DNA of 64,000 nt from Gautieria morchelliformis (lineage: Eukaryota; Basidiomycota; Agaricomycetes; Gomphales; Gomphaceae), in contig WHVA01000253.1 of the NCBI GenBank assembly GCA_015179125.1, positions 62,001 to 126,000 of the forward strand. Reading direction: 5' to 3'. The notes beneath the pieces were generated by a model, which did no database searches, was not told where the DNA came from, and saw only the letters and a program-made list of their open reading frames with translations. A program made the translations under genes and the position numbers. This document shows, piece by piece, positions 47,101-58,989 of this stretch (its first letter is position 1; each line of letters opens with the position of its first letter).

Positions 47101-50100
47101 CAACATGGCTTGCGATCGTAATAGCCTGACGCTTCTGTCCAGCGTCCGGGCTCCGCCTATGCAGCGAAGGTAACTTCACAACGGCTATGACAAATGGGTC
47201 AGGCACAGAGGAAAAAGGGTTGCTGCCACCGGGCATACCTTGAAAGAAAGGTGTGAGAGAGGTAGGAATCTGGGTCGCAATATGTTTCAACGCCTTTGCA
47301 TTGCGTTCCCGCGGGCCATCCTTTTTTACGCCTTCCTTTGATTTTCCTTCGTCAAGTGATTGCTCTGATTCTGGGAGAGCCGATCCAACTTCAGCCTCGT
47401 TTGATAGGTCAGTCGCCTGACCGGCCAACGGGATACCATCTGAGGGGACGCCTGTATTACTACGGCTGACATTGACACCTCGTGCTGACAAAGCACTTTT
47501 CAAGACTATATTTTCCCAAATGCATGCACGGTGAAGAGCACCAATATCCGGAAGGATATCCGAAGCGTCAGGTCCTGTAAGGCCTGACAGCAACGACAGC
47601 GAGGATCTCCCATGCGTATAAGTCGATGACGAAAATATATCGGCCATGAGAGTGACACGAGTATGAAGGGCGATAAGCTTGCGGAATTTTAGGTTACCCT
47701 CAAGTAGTTGCTCGTCCGCTGAGAATCTATGGTTAAGACAAAGAAGGCACAAACGAACTCGAACTCACTCGAGATGTCCACGTAGCACAACAATTTGGAC
47801 TTGCTGTCCATGGTGCCCCAGAATTCGCGAGTTTCGTCTAATGAAGCCCGGACTTGGCCCAAGACCTTGCTTATGGTCTGGGTAGGTGCTACATCTGTCA
47901 TGGCACGTAAAACCTGAACCAGCGCGTCGGATCCAGGGGAGCTTGCATAATTGTAGGGGATGCACGGAAGTGTCACGATCCTACCCAAGCGATCGAGGCC
48001 ATCTGTTTTGGTGATAAAATCGCGACAGTGTGGAGTATGTTGGAACAGGCCCTCGAGGAACTGTTCGATACGTGTCAAATGAACAGTCGGGTAAAATATC
48101 CTACGACACAACTTACACGAGCCATGACATCCACGTAGGCCACAATCACGTTCTCGATGGCTTCTTGTTTTCCTTGGTCACCCTCGGAAACAATATCGAT
48201 CGCTTCAGAGGTACCTGTTTGACTGGTAAGATCGGCGCTTTCGACAACCTCCATCTTGCTGTCTGGCTCGGCTTTACCGACGAGCACAAGCCTGTAAAGA
48301 CTCTCTGTGTCTTTCTCCTCTACAAACGCATTGCCGAGCTCCTCAATTCGTTCGAAAACAGCAGCAATGGCAGCGAAAACGCCATCCTTGAGCAAAGGAT
48401 GGTGTCTGATAAGCTCGTCTACTGCACTGCCAATAATAGCAGCATTCTCCTTCTCAGATAAGACTTTGAGGTGTCGCTCAGAGGTAAAAATGGAGAAGAT
48501 ACTTGGGATGATCGTGGGTTTTGAGGCTAGCTGATCTTGCCCTATCTGATTCAAACACAAGGCGCCAATAGCATTGATGATGGCTTGCACCACCTGTCAG
48601 AACAAAACTGAGTTCAACAGGAAATGCGAAGCATTCAGTTAAATCACCTCAATCGAAGGCTCAATACTGCTTTCGATAGCCTTATAGAAAGCTTCCGGAA
48701 GTCGCGCCTCCTGCAGCACACCGAGGGAAGTGGGCTCATTATGGACAAAAGTTGCCATTACGTGAATGGCTAAATTTTTTATGAGTTGTCAGTTAAGCCA
48801 CAGACCACGAGACTTGCCAATATGAAGCACAGAAGGGCCGAATGAAGCTCGATGCTCAATGATCTCCTTGATGCTCTGGATTAGAGACGAATCAATGAGA
48901 CCACGAAGTCCCTCTGACGTTCCTGACGTCTGCATCATGCGATGTAAGGTCCGAAGAGTATGTTTCAGAACATTAGCACGCGAGAATGATAGCTGGTCTA
49001 AATGGGGTAAGCAATACAACGACTCGGAAGGTCAAACGTTACACACCACTCTCCGCATTCTGCTGGACGTCCAGATTCACTTCATGCTAGGACAACAATC
49101 AGGACGATAGGTTTTGGAATTTAAAATATCACTAACTTCAATCCTTTGAACTACCGCATCAACACCGCGAGCGTTGCAGAAAAGTTGAAAGGCGTTGGGA
49201 AATCCATAGACAACATTATCGACCAACTGCATCGCCTTGGATACAATCGACAGCCTCGATGGTGACTTGTTCTCAATAAGCTGAATGAGCAGCGGGATCA
49301 GACCCGCCCCAACAATCATGTTTCCGCCCGACGCATGCGATGCGATGAAAGTCACGAAGGAAATTAGTGCCTCAACGAATGAATTCGGCAAGGTGGACTC
49401 CGCATTAGCGATATCCGTGACAGTCCTCCGTACCAGTGACATAAGAATCCCATGGTTAACACCGGCATTGACTGCTGTCAACAGCTCTTGAATCTTGGTC
49501 CGATAACGGCCTATACCGTCCAATGCAGAGATTGCGGCAGTTTGGACAGAACTGTGAATGCCGCGGTCAAGATGGAGGAACTCTGCAATCTGAGCAACTA
49601 GATCTGGCTCGTATAGGAATATGGACGACTGGGCCAAGGTCTCATTCTGCGTAAGACCTGGAAAATCGCTAAGTATGACAAATACTTTAGAGAACCATGG
49701 CACGAACAAAAGACAGCGGTTGCCAGCAGTCTAACTATCACAAGTTTGGCGCGTTCTTCGTGTCGTGTCTTGCCTAAAGCCCTGGCGACTCTGATCCTGG
49801 ACATCAACTCAAACTTTTCCTCGTCTGGCACTGAATAAGACTCGATGGTATCAGCGAGAATTTCCATCGTAGATTTGGAGGAATGGACTAAAGGTCCCAG
49901 ATGCACGATGACCGGTGCCGTGGAAGTAGTCTTCCGCTGCTGCCCATCAAAAGCATCGCCATCTGCTGAATTTGATGCCTTCTTCTCCTCCGAGGATGGT
50001 CGCCGGTAAAAAGCGAAATTGACTTCGCTAGCTTCTGCGGGCAAGCCTTCCACTTGCGCTTGTTTCTTATCACTCGCAAGGTCAGCGAACTCGAGGCCAA

Positions 50101-50724
50101 GTTCACGAATGTTGGGCCATCGTTTCGCTAGTGCCTGAAGACGAGGCGTGGAAATATTAAGGGCATGAGACACGGAGGCTTGAGCGGAGTACTGCTGTGC
50201 AGGTCGTAGGAGTAGTTGAAGGTCTGCCACCAGGACATCGAGGTCAGAGGTGAAGAGCAGACTATTGAGCCTCTGTTCTTGAAAGTTATATCTACGTGCA
50301 TCGGATAGTGAGGCCCCCAGAAAAACTCACGTCGTAAGAATTGAACAGCTTTCTGTTCGTCGAGTTCTCCAACAGAAGCCTCTCAAACGCCAGGATATGG
50401 CAAACCACTTTCTTTGTGAGTGGGGTGAATTCGTTGACTTGAAGTTTGTCAATGTCGTAGTCGCGGATGACGTCTTCAAGCGCTGTGTCAAATTTGTTCA
50501 GGACCTTGATCCAAGAATGTAAATCGGAGCGTGGCCATCTCCAAGCTTCAATTGGAGCCAAAATGTCAGGTAAATCTTCTGTCGGGGTCCTTAGTATCGT
50601 AGCTATCAGCGCTGCTGTTTCCGCGTGCTATGATGGGATACTATCAGAACTTAAGCCAATTAAAAAAAAACGCGGTGCTAACCGGTGGTGAGAGCTTCTT
50701 CGACGACCTAGAGTGGATTTTCAT
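38187..50724 (-). CDS. TOM1: Tom1/HUWE1-type HECT E3 ubiquitin ligase
   Basis: A very large intron-rich gene encoding roughly 3,600 residues. It starts M-K-I-H-S-R-S-S-K-K (exon 50683-50724), continues at 50331-50627 with I-E-A-W-R-W-P-R and F-E-R-L-L-L-E-N-S (DUF908 region), then ARM-like repeats and DUF913 to about 46.9 kb. A UBA domain (L-C-D-M-G-F-P, about 46240-46370), an acidic tract (43493-43798) and ubiquitin-binding motifs of the type F-L-E-A-L-P-x-D-M-R-E-E-V (about 41.6-41.9 kb, DUF4414) follow. The HECT domain occupies the last 2 kb. Final exons are 38882-39064, 38654-38834, 38560-38600, 38422-38497, 38337-38348 and 38187-38278, ending H-T-C-F-N-Q-I-D-L-P and G-F-G-F-A. The family controls protein quality, ribosome and nuclear mRNA export factors. 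The frame closes fully at the 3' end, so it should be active. Confidence 0.95.
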
Positions 50725-51087
50725 GGTATCCACCAGGCCAACGCGAAGCTAGACGTCGTTTCTCAGATCGGTGAGTGGCAAAATGTTGCGCGAGTACGCG
50801 CGTAGCTCCGTCACTGTCACGTGTCACGCGGACCCTCTATCGGACTTACAAAGTCGGCATAAAATATTGAATGTTGAATATACTTTTCGCGTTTTCACCC
50901 CGGCAGCTCAGGCACACAATAGAAAGAATAGAAAGAAGAAGGTTATATGGCGATGTGAAGAACCGGGGAATGCGTACTGTCAGCCGAAAATGTGAAAACC
51001 TGAGGGTTTTCATTCAACAACCCATGAAGTGGGCCACAACACACGCTGCTCCGCAGGACGCTCGGCCTTCCATTCAAGCCACGCATC

Positions 51088-51196
51088 AAAGGAGCATTGG
51101 TCGCGAATAGTCTGGGTGTAGAATTTGCTCGCGAAGGTCAGGATGGCCTTCGCGAGCAAATTCTACACCCAGACAATTCACGACCAGTGCTCCTTT
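51088..51196. repeat. 52-bp-arm hairpin
   Basis: Arms 51088-51139 and 51145-51196 match at 48 of 52 positions, with a five-base loop. The central 28 bp of each arm are identical. Confidence 0.95.
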
Positions 51197-51346
51197 CACT
51201 ACAAGACCCTCGCGAAATATATGGCAGAGCAGACCTATCGTCCTTCGTACGAGGGGATGGCCTTCTCCAGCAAGTTCTACACCACTACAAGACCCTCGCG
51301 AAATATGAAATATATGGCAGAGCAGACCTATCGTCCTTCGTACGAA
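51197..51346. repeat. Direct repeat next to the hairpin
   Basis: CACTACAAGACCCTCGCGAA starts both copies, and both continue through TATGGCAGAGCAGACCTATC and GTCCTTCGTACGA. The second has a 7-base insertion (GAAATAT). The intervening ATGGCCTTC...TTCTACAC segment is also similar to the right arm of the hairpin, so the unit is about 114 bp. Confidence 0.88.
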
Positions 51347-51900
51347 GACCTCCGTGAGTGGTGGCAAGGGCCACGACAACGAATCCGCCAGCACTTGGAA
51401 CTGGGTGGGGTCCCTGTTCTGATCATGAGCATATATCAGGTGATGTGAACAATGCGATGCATACACAACGCGGCCACGGCTCAGCGGTCCTCCTCGGAAT
51501 AACTCTCTTCTTCCTCCTCAATACAGAGAACGCGCCGGGGGGTGCAAGGAATCCCAACGCCTTGGCATCCCCGCCAACCAGCGCGTTTGAGTTTGATTCA
51601 GACAACTGAGTCACCTTTTTCTTAAGAAAAAAATCCCTGTATTCCCACTCTATGTCAGAGTGGCAACCAGCCTTCTCGGCGTCATAATCAGAGATGACGA
51701 CGTCGGGGATAGACAGGGGCGGCAGGATGAGCACCGTTACGGTCGCGGATTTGTCCTTGGAGGATGTGGTCGGTATGACTGATGAGGTGGGGGACGAAGA
51801 ACAGGGCAATGAGACCAAGCTCTTGCTGATCGCTGAGGCACCGGGAGCCCTGCCAGCTACTGGCTTCTCGTCAGTGAGCGCACATAGCCATACCACAGGA

Positions 51901-52001
51901 TCTAGCGTGAGCCACGGAACAATGGTCAAGTGCTTCCGCTCGACGGTATGACTCATACCGTCGAGCAGAAGCACTTGACCGTTGTTCCGTGGCTCGCTAG
52001 A
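51901..52001. repeat. ~100-bp near-perfect palindrome
   Basis: Two ~50-bp arms meet around a single C at 51952 with only a few mismatches (a 2-base indel near the outer end, T/C and C/T inside). There is essentially no loop, so it can extrude as a cruciform. Confidence 0.93.
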
Positions 52002-52321
52002 TCATGAGCCTCGGCATTGGGAAGCTTTAATTCGCAGTGCCTCGCGACACCAGGGAGGACTGCCTGCTTTACAACAATAAGGGTCTGAGAGAGATGGAGC
52101 ATCTTGGTGAACGGTTAAAAGTTTCTGGATGCGGAAGATACACGGAGAAAGAAGTACTCTGGAGAGCACCTGGGGGGTCCTAGCTCGACAGAGAGAACAC
52201 TTTATACCATTCTTTCCAGCAGCGCTAACGCTGTCTCGCGATGCGTAGAACTTCCGGGTCAATACAGGCTCGCGCGTGCTATCCAGACCCGCTAGCTGTT
52301 TCGCGATTGCTGCAATAGCAA

Positions 52322-52590
52322 GTCGGGTGTGGCTGGCCACATCCGATCACTGTTTCGCAAGTGTTGCAGTAAGCAAGTCGGGTTTGGTTGGCTACATCCG
52401 ACTCCGTCACTGTTGCAGTAGCGAGTCGGACGTGGCCAATCACACCCGACACGCTATTTTGCGAACACTGTGAGGATCTACGGCTCGAGGAGCTAGTGGG
52501 CAATGACTGCGACGTGTCTGACTAGATGCCGTCCTATTGCGATAATATTCGCGAAATAGTGAGCCGGATGTGGCTGGCAACCACACTCGA
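52322..52590. repeat. Four copies of a 26-bp imperfect palindrome
   Basis: Units of the form GTCGGGTGTGGCTGGCCACA plus TCCGA occur at about 52322, 52377, 52424 and 52562, each self-complementary, with CACTGTT.CGCAA-type sequence between them. They lie inside a further inverted repeat: CGACGTGTCTGACTAGATG (about 52510-52528) and its complement (about 52628-52647). Confidence 0.75.
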
Positions 52591-52778
52591 CTCACTGTTC
52601 AGCGAAAGTACTGTATTGAATGATCGACATCTAGTCAGACGTGTCCGAGCCTACTAGACCACACAATTAATTATGACAATATTAATACTGTATTGGTCTG
52701 CTGTAGCGGTAGTTGCTGTCGGAGTAATTGTCAAATGCCGGCCGATCGATCTGAGTCCGGCTCATCACTCGAAACACC

Positions 52779-53988
52779 ATGTCACGGTCTACTAGCCCAG
52801 ATCAGCGGCGTGTAGCCTGCATTACAGGCGCATCCTCAGGTTTTCAGCAATATCGTCTTTCCTATCCTATCTGCTCAACTCCGGCCCAAATCTTGCAGGT
52901 GTCGGACGCGTCACCAGTATCGCGCTCTCGAAGGCCGGCTGGATCGTTTCGCTGTTCGCGAGGCGTGAAGACGAGCTTGAAGAAACAGCCAAAGCGTGCC
53001 CAGGGGAAACACTGGTCTACGACGGTGATGTAACCAGCGAGACAGATGTTGTGGCTTTCTTTTCAGAGACCGTGAAGAGACTTGGTAGGTGTTCTATATA
53101 AGCAGACGGTATGTTTATGGAAGCCCTTATCCCACTTAGGCAGAGTGGACCTTTTGTTCAATGTACGAGCCGAACCTGCTCGCATACGGCTGTGTAATGT
53201 CTGCGCTCACCATAGAACGCCGGGATCGGGGCATTTGCCACCCCTATCGAAGACTTATCTCTTGACACCTTTCAAGCCGTGTTAAACGTAAACGTCGTAG
53301 GCATGTTCCTTTGCACGCGTGAGGCCGTCCGGGTGTTCAAAGCGCAGACCCCCAAGGGTGGTAGGATCATCAACAACGGGTGAGCATATTTATTTCACAC
53401 GCTATCTCTTCTCAGGCTATGACTTATTGTAATCCATGTAATCCAATGAAGATCCATATCTGCTCATACACCACGTCCGCACTCGGCTCCATACACGATC
53501 TCTAAGCACGCGGTTTCAGGACTCACAAAGTCCACCGCGCTTGATTGTCGTTCATACGGCATCAGCGTCACTCAGATTGACATTGGTTAGTCCCTCGTAA
53601 AATGCAGTTCTTTGTTGTTTTGTCCCCCTTTGTATCACGGTCGTCTACATCTGACCGTTCTACAGGAAACGCACTTACTCCCCTCGCGCAATCGATCGCT
53701 GCGGGGACTCTTCAGGCGGATGGAACCTCACGCCGCGAAAAGACTATGGATGTGCAGCACGTCGCTGATGCTATCGTACACATTGCCGGATTGCCCACGG
53801 ATGTGCAGGTTCTCGAAATGAATATAATGTGCGTCCGAGAGTCGATTTCATTATTTGTGCCACTCATGAACCGTGCCTTCCTCCATTTCTTTTATTGTCT
53901 GGATGTCTTCCCCCGCTTTATGTCTCATCTCCTATCGTTTATCAATCTCTACAGGGCTACTGAAATGCCTTTCGTGGGCCGAGGATAG
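52779..53988 (+). CDS. Short-chain dehydrogenase/reductase (SDR)
   Basis: Seven exons (52779-52839, 52899-53084, 53140-53162, 53216-53379, 53452-53585, 53666-53828, 53955-53988) give 254 residues in a closed frame. Classical SDR features are the cofactor motif T-G-A-S-S-G-V-G (residues 16-23, with the intron at the first glycine), N-N-A-G near residue 90, N-G-S-I-S with the catalytic Ser, and Y-T-I-S-K with the catalytic Tyr and Lys. Acidic D in Y-D-G-D-V-T is present. These are cytosolic NAD(P)-dependent oxidoreductases; the substrate cannot be inferred. It is convergent with the PL14 gene. Confidence 0.93.
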
Positions 53989-54910
53989 GTTGAAGTATGC
54001 GAACTTCGAAGAACCCTCCTCCAACTCTGCCATTGTAACATCATATCGAACTAACCTTGTATCGTGCGTTGCTGACCGTGAGCAGCCCCCGTTACCAATA
54101 AAGTGTTTTGGGATGAGCCGCACTCAAGGTGACGACGGCATGCGTATGGTGCCTCCGTTTCTTCTTTTCGTCCGTGAACAGAGCGATGAACCGCATGCTG
54201 CGTGGAATCTTTTCCGGTGACCCCTCGTGCTCGCTGTTTTCACTTCTCCTTGGTGGTTCTCCGCAGCTACTTGGTGTCCATTCTCGCGCGATATGGTATG
54301 CCCCACACCAGACATAAACGAACCTCCAGGAGTTGAATGCCTCATGAACGCTTTACGCCGTGCCTGTCCTCTAACACCCCTTCAAAGACAGTAGCTCTTT
54401 CCACAACGCTAGTCCGACTATTTATCCATACCATGCTCTCGCTCTCGCTTTCTCCATCCTCGTGTCTCCATTCTTCCGTGTTCCGCACCATCCAACGCAT
54501 GCAAGGGAATATCAAACAAGAGTAGGGATTGACAACATACCGTCGATCCCTAGGTCGATCCAACATGAGCTGTAATACAAGCCCAAATTTCACGAGTGTC
54601 GATCTCAAGAAGTGCAGCACTTCACACCATCATGTCCCGCTGCGGTAGCTTCTAAGTTCCAACCGGGCTTTCTGGTGATGTCACTGCCCGTTAATTATGG
54701 GAGCTGAATCGATCACGCTGTCCAAAGCGTTGCCCATGCAACCACAACTACCTACACGTGCGTTGCTGTGGAAAATAGCTACATCTATGTATATTACACA
54801 TGCACGTATCAATGCTAGAAGAAATCAGTGGTCCCTACCATCGTCCAAGCACAACCATCTATAGCAAGGCGGTAAACTCTCACACTCAATGCCAAAGTCC
54901 ATTCACGTTC
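53989..54910. other. Intergenic between convergent genes
   Basis: Presumably holds both 3' untranslated regions. No gene or repeat is seen apart from the small hairpin at the PL14 end. Confidence 0.5.
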
Positions 54911-56314
54911 TCAGACCATTCCTATCCAAGAGACTAACATTACAGTGGCAATGCACACGGTCTCAATCCACCATGTGCATTGCCATCTCCCACTGTGTCC
55001 ATATATCCTAAGTGGGGAAGCTGCAGATGTTACCTTTTGGCCGGTACCGTTCGAAGAGCTGCTGGATGCCCATAGTCGGAAGTTACGATAGAAAGAGTGC
55101 TGGGTGGACGGCGAGGCCCAGGATGAATCACTGCCACCGAAAAAGGTACTGTAGGGATGGTGTGGCGAAGAACGCACTGTCGATTAGCAGTCGCAAAGAG
55201 TAGGTCGACACTCACGAGAAGAAGAGACCGCTCGCGAGGACATTCGTGTTGCTCCGTAGCTGGAGACCGGATTGTTGAATTGCCTGGACGTCGTTATAGC
55301 TACGTGGATATGCAGGGAACCAGAGTTACATCAGTTGGTTGGATAGAAGTGAGAGAAGACATACTAAAGCATGATATTGCCGTTAGCGGTTGTGCCCGGG
55401 CTGTTGAGCTGGACGAGCAAGGTAATGCGATTCCACCTGCAGTTGCCAGGTGATTACCGTCAATCCAATGGAAGGCATGCCAGGGACCTCGGACTCACGC
55501 GCCATCCACGAAGGAGAATGATCCTCGACCAATGGAAGTTCCAAAGTCAGGATTACATATGATATTCGACTGCGAGCAAAGGCCGTTTGAGTCTGGTATG
55601 TAGGCGTATGCTGCGATGGGAGTTGAAGTTAATGCCATACTAGTGCAGTATGCAGCGAACAGCAGGTGCACAAGATGCACAAGAAATGGGACACTGTTCT
55701 GGCTGCTACCATCACCAGTCCCTCCTCACAGGACGGCATGAATAAATAGCTGAGAAGAAAGTCGACGTACCCTCGCCTGCGCCTGCAGTCCTCCACATCA
55801 GCCGTGTACTCCAACAATCCGTTCCATTGGGCTGACTTCCTCCCTCACAGCCTAGCGTATTCGATCCACCCCTCAAACCTGGAAGTTTCCCACCCATGAC
55901 GAATTGGAATCCCTTGTCAAACGCTACCTCATAGGAGAGAAGCATGGTTTGGGGCGAGATGGAACCATTGAAGAGGGAAAGGAACTGGACGCCGCCGCCA
56001 TTGCCTCCGAAGCTCCCGCTTCCATATGTGACTTGCATGACGGGACTTGTGGCATTGGGCGACGAGGCAGAGGAAGTCGGGAACGGGTCAGAGACGAAGG
56101 CAAGGTCACTTGGCTGATTTTGAACCTTGTTATTGTTGAGAGACCATGAAGATATGACAAAATCGTTTGCGCCGGACGGGGAGAGGGTTGCGGTGGGAAA
56201 TGGGAGAGTTGTGGATACTGTGAGAGAGTATGCCGCTACAAGATCTTCCGGAGTGGAGAGGCCTGCGAGTCCGGGTACGACGAGGAGAAGGACGGTAAAG
56301 AGAAAGTTATACAT
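54911..56314 (-). CDS. Secreted PL14-type polysaccharide lyase
   Basis: Five exons (55771-56314, 55499-55610, 55365-55436, 55216-55299, 54911-55148) give 349 residues. The start M-Y-N-F-L-F-T-V-L-L-L-V-V-P-G-L-A-G is a signal peptide. The mature part resembles polysaccharide lyase family 14 (alginate or glucuronan lyase): G-G-K-L-P-G-L-R-G-G, C-W-S-T-R-L-M-W-R, Y-A-Y-I-P-D-S, T-S-I-G-R-G-S-F-S-F and F-F-G-G-S-D-S-S-W-A-S-P with Y-R-N-F-R-L-W-A-S. Such enzymes cleave uronic-acid polysaccharides outside the cell. The last ~40 codons after G-T-G-Q-K extend beyond the conserved domain through a hairpin and may be read-through of a lost intron or stop. Confidence 0.88.
54946..54985. repeat. 16-bp hairpin at end of PL14 gene
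   Basis: Arms 54946-54961 and 54970-54985 match at 15 of 16 positions with an 8-base loop; short flanking CAGTG/CACTG pairing adds to it. Confidence 0.85.
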
Positions 56315-57219
56315 GGGAAACCCTGCCAGCAGAGGGTTTGTTGAATTATATGCCGTCTCCAAACTTGTTGCAGAAGTCTTTCCTCGGGCACAGCCGAGCT
56401 GTGGGAAGTGATGAATGAGACAAGGAAAGAACGCCTGCAGCTTTCCCACGATTTTCCAGCTGGGAGCGGAGACAGTGCCGACCTGACCCTGCAGAGCAAG
56501 GAGACAATAACGTGTTTTGCAAGGACACAACGGTATGGGAGCCTCCTTATCTATGGCATTCATCCTGGGACGCACATATGCTTCGGTCAGATTCTTCACA
56601 AGTACTGATACAATATGGCAATATTCGCGACCTGGAAGTACTCGCCCTCATCGTTGCATGTAACTATGTACCTGCATGCTTTTCTCGAAATTTATCTTCA
56701 ATGACTGTTACGGTCCGCATTCTTACTGAGCTTGCCTGCTCGCCGCCCTTCTCCCCATGTCAGCCCATAGCAGCATGAGCTGAGCAAGTACGATGTAGCC
56801 TAGAATTGCAAGCTAAGTTCTCTCATATATGCCTTCCTTTGACTCTTAGACCCTGTGTCTTAGTTTCGATATTGTTATGCTGCAGAATGTGGTGTCTGTA
56901 GCATCCTAGAGTATGGTGCTAGAAGGACGCGGTGATGCCCACTTCATTCAAAAGCTACAATTTCGTTTTGATGGATTGTTCCGAAATAGTGTTTCGGCTT
57001 TGGTGGTATTCGAAGCGACTTGTCAGAGCGTCAGACAAAGCGTCTGCCTAGTCCACATTTACAATCGGGTGGGCTGTTGTGTTTTTCAAATAGCGATACA
57101 AAGCACGACCTTGGAGCTACGAGCCGACGTAGCCAAGAGATTCATTGCACACTATAAAGAAAGGCATTCGGCCTGGTAGATTCCAGGTGTCCCTCCGACT
57201 CATCAGACACCTTACTGCC
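56315..57219. other. Divergent intergenic region, no gene
   Basis: Lies between two genes transcribed away from each other and should hold both promoters. No strong TATA or repeat stands out. Confidence 0.45.
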
Positions 57220-58343
57220 ATGTGTTCGACGAGGAACTCACCCGTCGTCTGTTTAAGCTCTCTTAGTCCGGGAGAGTCAATAGCGCTAGAAGTATTGTCG
57301 ACGAGACTTCTCTCCCAGTGGGCTTCCCAAGACGATGAAGATAAGGAGGTTCCAGGGAATCAAGGAAGTGGGTGGATACTATCACTTGTACGTGGCTATC
57401 TCCCCTCCGTGCCACCTGCTTCCCCAATATTTCAAAAGACTGAAAAACGTTACAGGTGCCAAAAGCTGAATCATCTACATCGCCTTTGGACATCATTGAA
57501 CGCTCGAAGGAGGGGCGTAAGAACCCCGGAGACGTTTCTGACGACTGGTCGGTATGCTGGGCTCCCCCCTGCCTGCAGGACGCAGTTTTCACTCCTCCAG
57601 AGTCTCCGGATTTGGAACTTCAAGTACCGTCGACACCCCCTCCCTTGAAAACGTCGGAAGACAGTACTTTATCAACCTCCCCTCTACAGGTGCCAAAAGC
57701 TGAATCATCTACATCGCCTTTGGACATCATTGAACGCTCGAAGGAGGGACGTAAGAGCCCCGGAGACGTTTCTGACGAGCTAGAAACGAGATCTGACTGG
57801 TCGGAGGACCGGGTTTCCCCCTCCAGATGGAGGATTCTGCTGCCAGCAATGTTCCCTCCAAGTTCTCCGGCTTTGGAAGTACCGTCGACACACCCTCCCC
57901 TGGAAACGTCGGAAGACAGTACTTTCTCAGACGACCGTCATCGAAATAAGAGGCAACGACTGAGCGAGGATCCTCCAAAGCCGGAGGCTTTGGAAGTACC
58001 GTCGACACCCCCTCCCTTGAAAACGTCGGAAGACAGTACTGTCTCAACCTCCCCTCGTCCAAATAAGAGGGGACGACTGGACAAGGATATCAGCCGGGTT
58101 TTTATAACGATACCGCCTTGTCAACAGACACTTGAAGAGGCGTGCAATAATACACTGAGCAGCAAGACCTCGCCGCGGCGTTCAACACGCGAGCCACCTG
58201 GACCCCCTCCACGAACCCCCGAGAGCACAGAAGAGACACTATCAAGACGAGATAGTAGAATGAAGCGTGGCACCAGTACTACTGCCAACACGAAGAAGAG
58301 AAAGCGTTCTTCACCGGAAGTGTACTTGGATGACAAGAGTTGA
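57220..58343 (+). CDS. Disordered repeat protein, basic C-terminus
   Basis: Two exons (57220-57387, 57456-58343; intron phase 0, GTACGT donor) give 351 residues. No known domain is recognised. The chain is rich in S, P, E and K and looks intrinsically disordered. It contains two near-identical copies of a ~30-residue unit (V-P-K-A-E-S-S-T-S-P-L-D-I-I-E-R-S-K-E-G) and three copies of V-P-S-T-P-P-P-L-K-T-S-E-D-S-T. The C-terminus is basic (N-T-K-K-R-K-R-S-S), a likely nuclear localisation signal, and N-K-R-Q-R and N-K-R-G-R occur earlier. A chromatin or RNA-related role is possible but unproven. The protein may be lineage-specific. Confidence 0.6.
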
Positions 58344-58989
58344 ATAATTCGGACTGTAATACCCAGCCTGTATCCGCATATAATAGGGCACTAGCAAATT
58401 CTCACTTGTTTCAGACTAAAAATTTTTACCCACTGGAATCGTTGTTGGCCCGATATGGCATTAGGGAATAATTACATAATATGCCCCGTGTGCCACTGAA
58501 TCTGGTAATGGCTTAGCTGCTCTTGGAGATTAGAAACTTGTTGTGCTCGACGTCCATCCTTCGTCGCCGTCGCCCGCAGCAATTGCATGCGTCCGCTTTC
58601 ATCTCATACTACGCGTGCCTACAACCGTTTCTTTCACGATTCTCAGCCATGTAAGCAGGTGGCGAGAGTCGGTCGTCATGATGCTTACCACGCCGTTACT
58701 CATGACCTATCAACGTAGTTTCTGAAGCCCTTGATACGAGCTTAGTCTCTGCAGGATCGCGTCTTGTGGGTCCCTCGCGCGTCTTTCAGCACCTTCTACC
58801 TAACGCGTACAATACTTAGCAAACAGCCAGTGGCACCAACATCCTTCTGCCACTGTCCTGTCGAGCCTCATTTACTATCCACGCGTTTTTGTGTCGTATT
58901 CTGCGCTTATAACCTACATCGTTCTTTGAACCAGGTTTTCCATTACAGATATCCCCTCACATTATCATTGGTCTGTTCCGACATTTTGC
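58344..58989. other. Intergenic, no gene
   Basis: Short unconvincing frames only; presumably the promoter and 5' leader of the kinase gene, which is pyrimidine-rich before its start. Confidence 0.45.

Larger units (their letters stand above)
50725..52778. other. Hairpin-rich spacer, no supported gene
   Basis: This divergent intergenic region between the HECT ligase and the dehydrogenase contains the inverted repeats listed separately, two direct copies of a ~100-bp segment (51197-51257 and 51281-51346) and four ~26-bp hairpin units. ORFs such as 51125-51448 (plus) and 51423-51974 (minus) arise from these repeats and lack known domains. Confidence 0.55.

Noticed and set aside
51423..51974. 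183-residue minus-strand ORF
   Set aside because: It begins inside the ~100-bp palindrome and has no known domain; the plus strand of the same region is nearly as open.
52322..52590. CRISPR-like array of 26-bp palindromic repeats
   Set aside because: Repeats are diverged, spacing is irregular with similar rather than unique spacers, and the host is a fungus.
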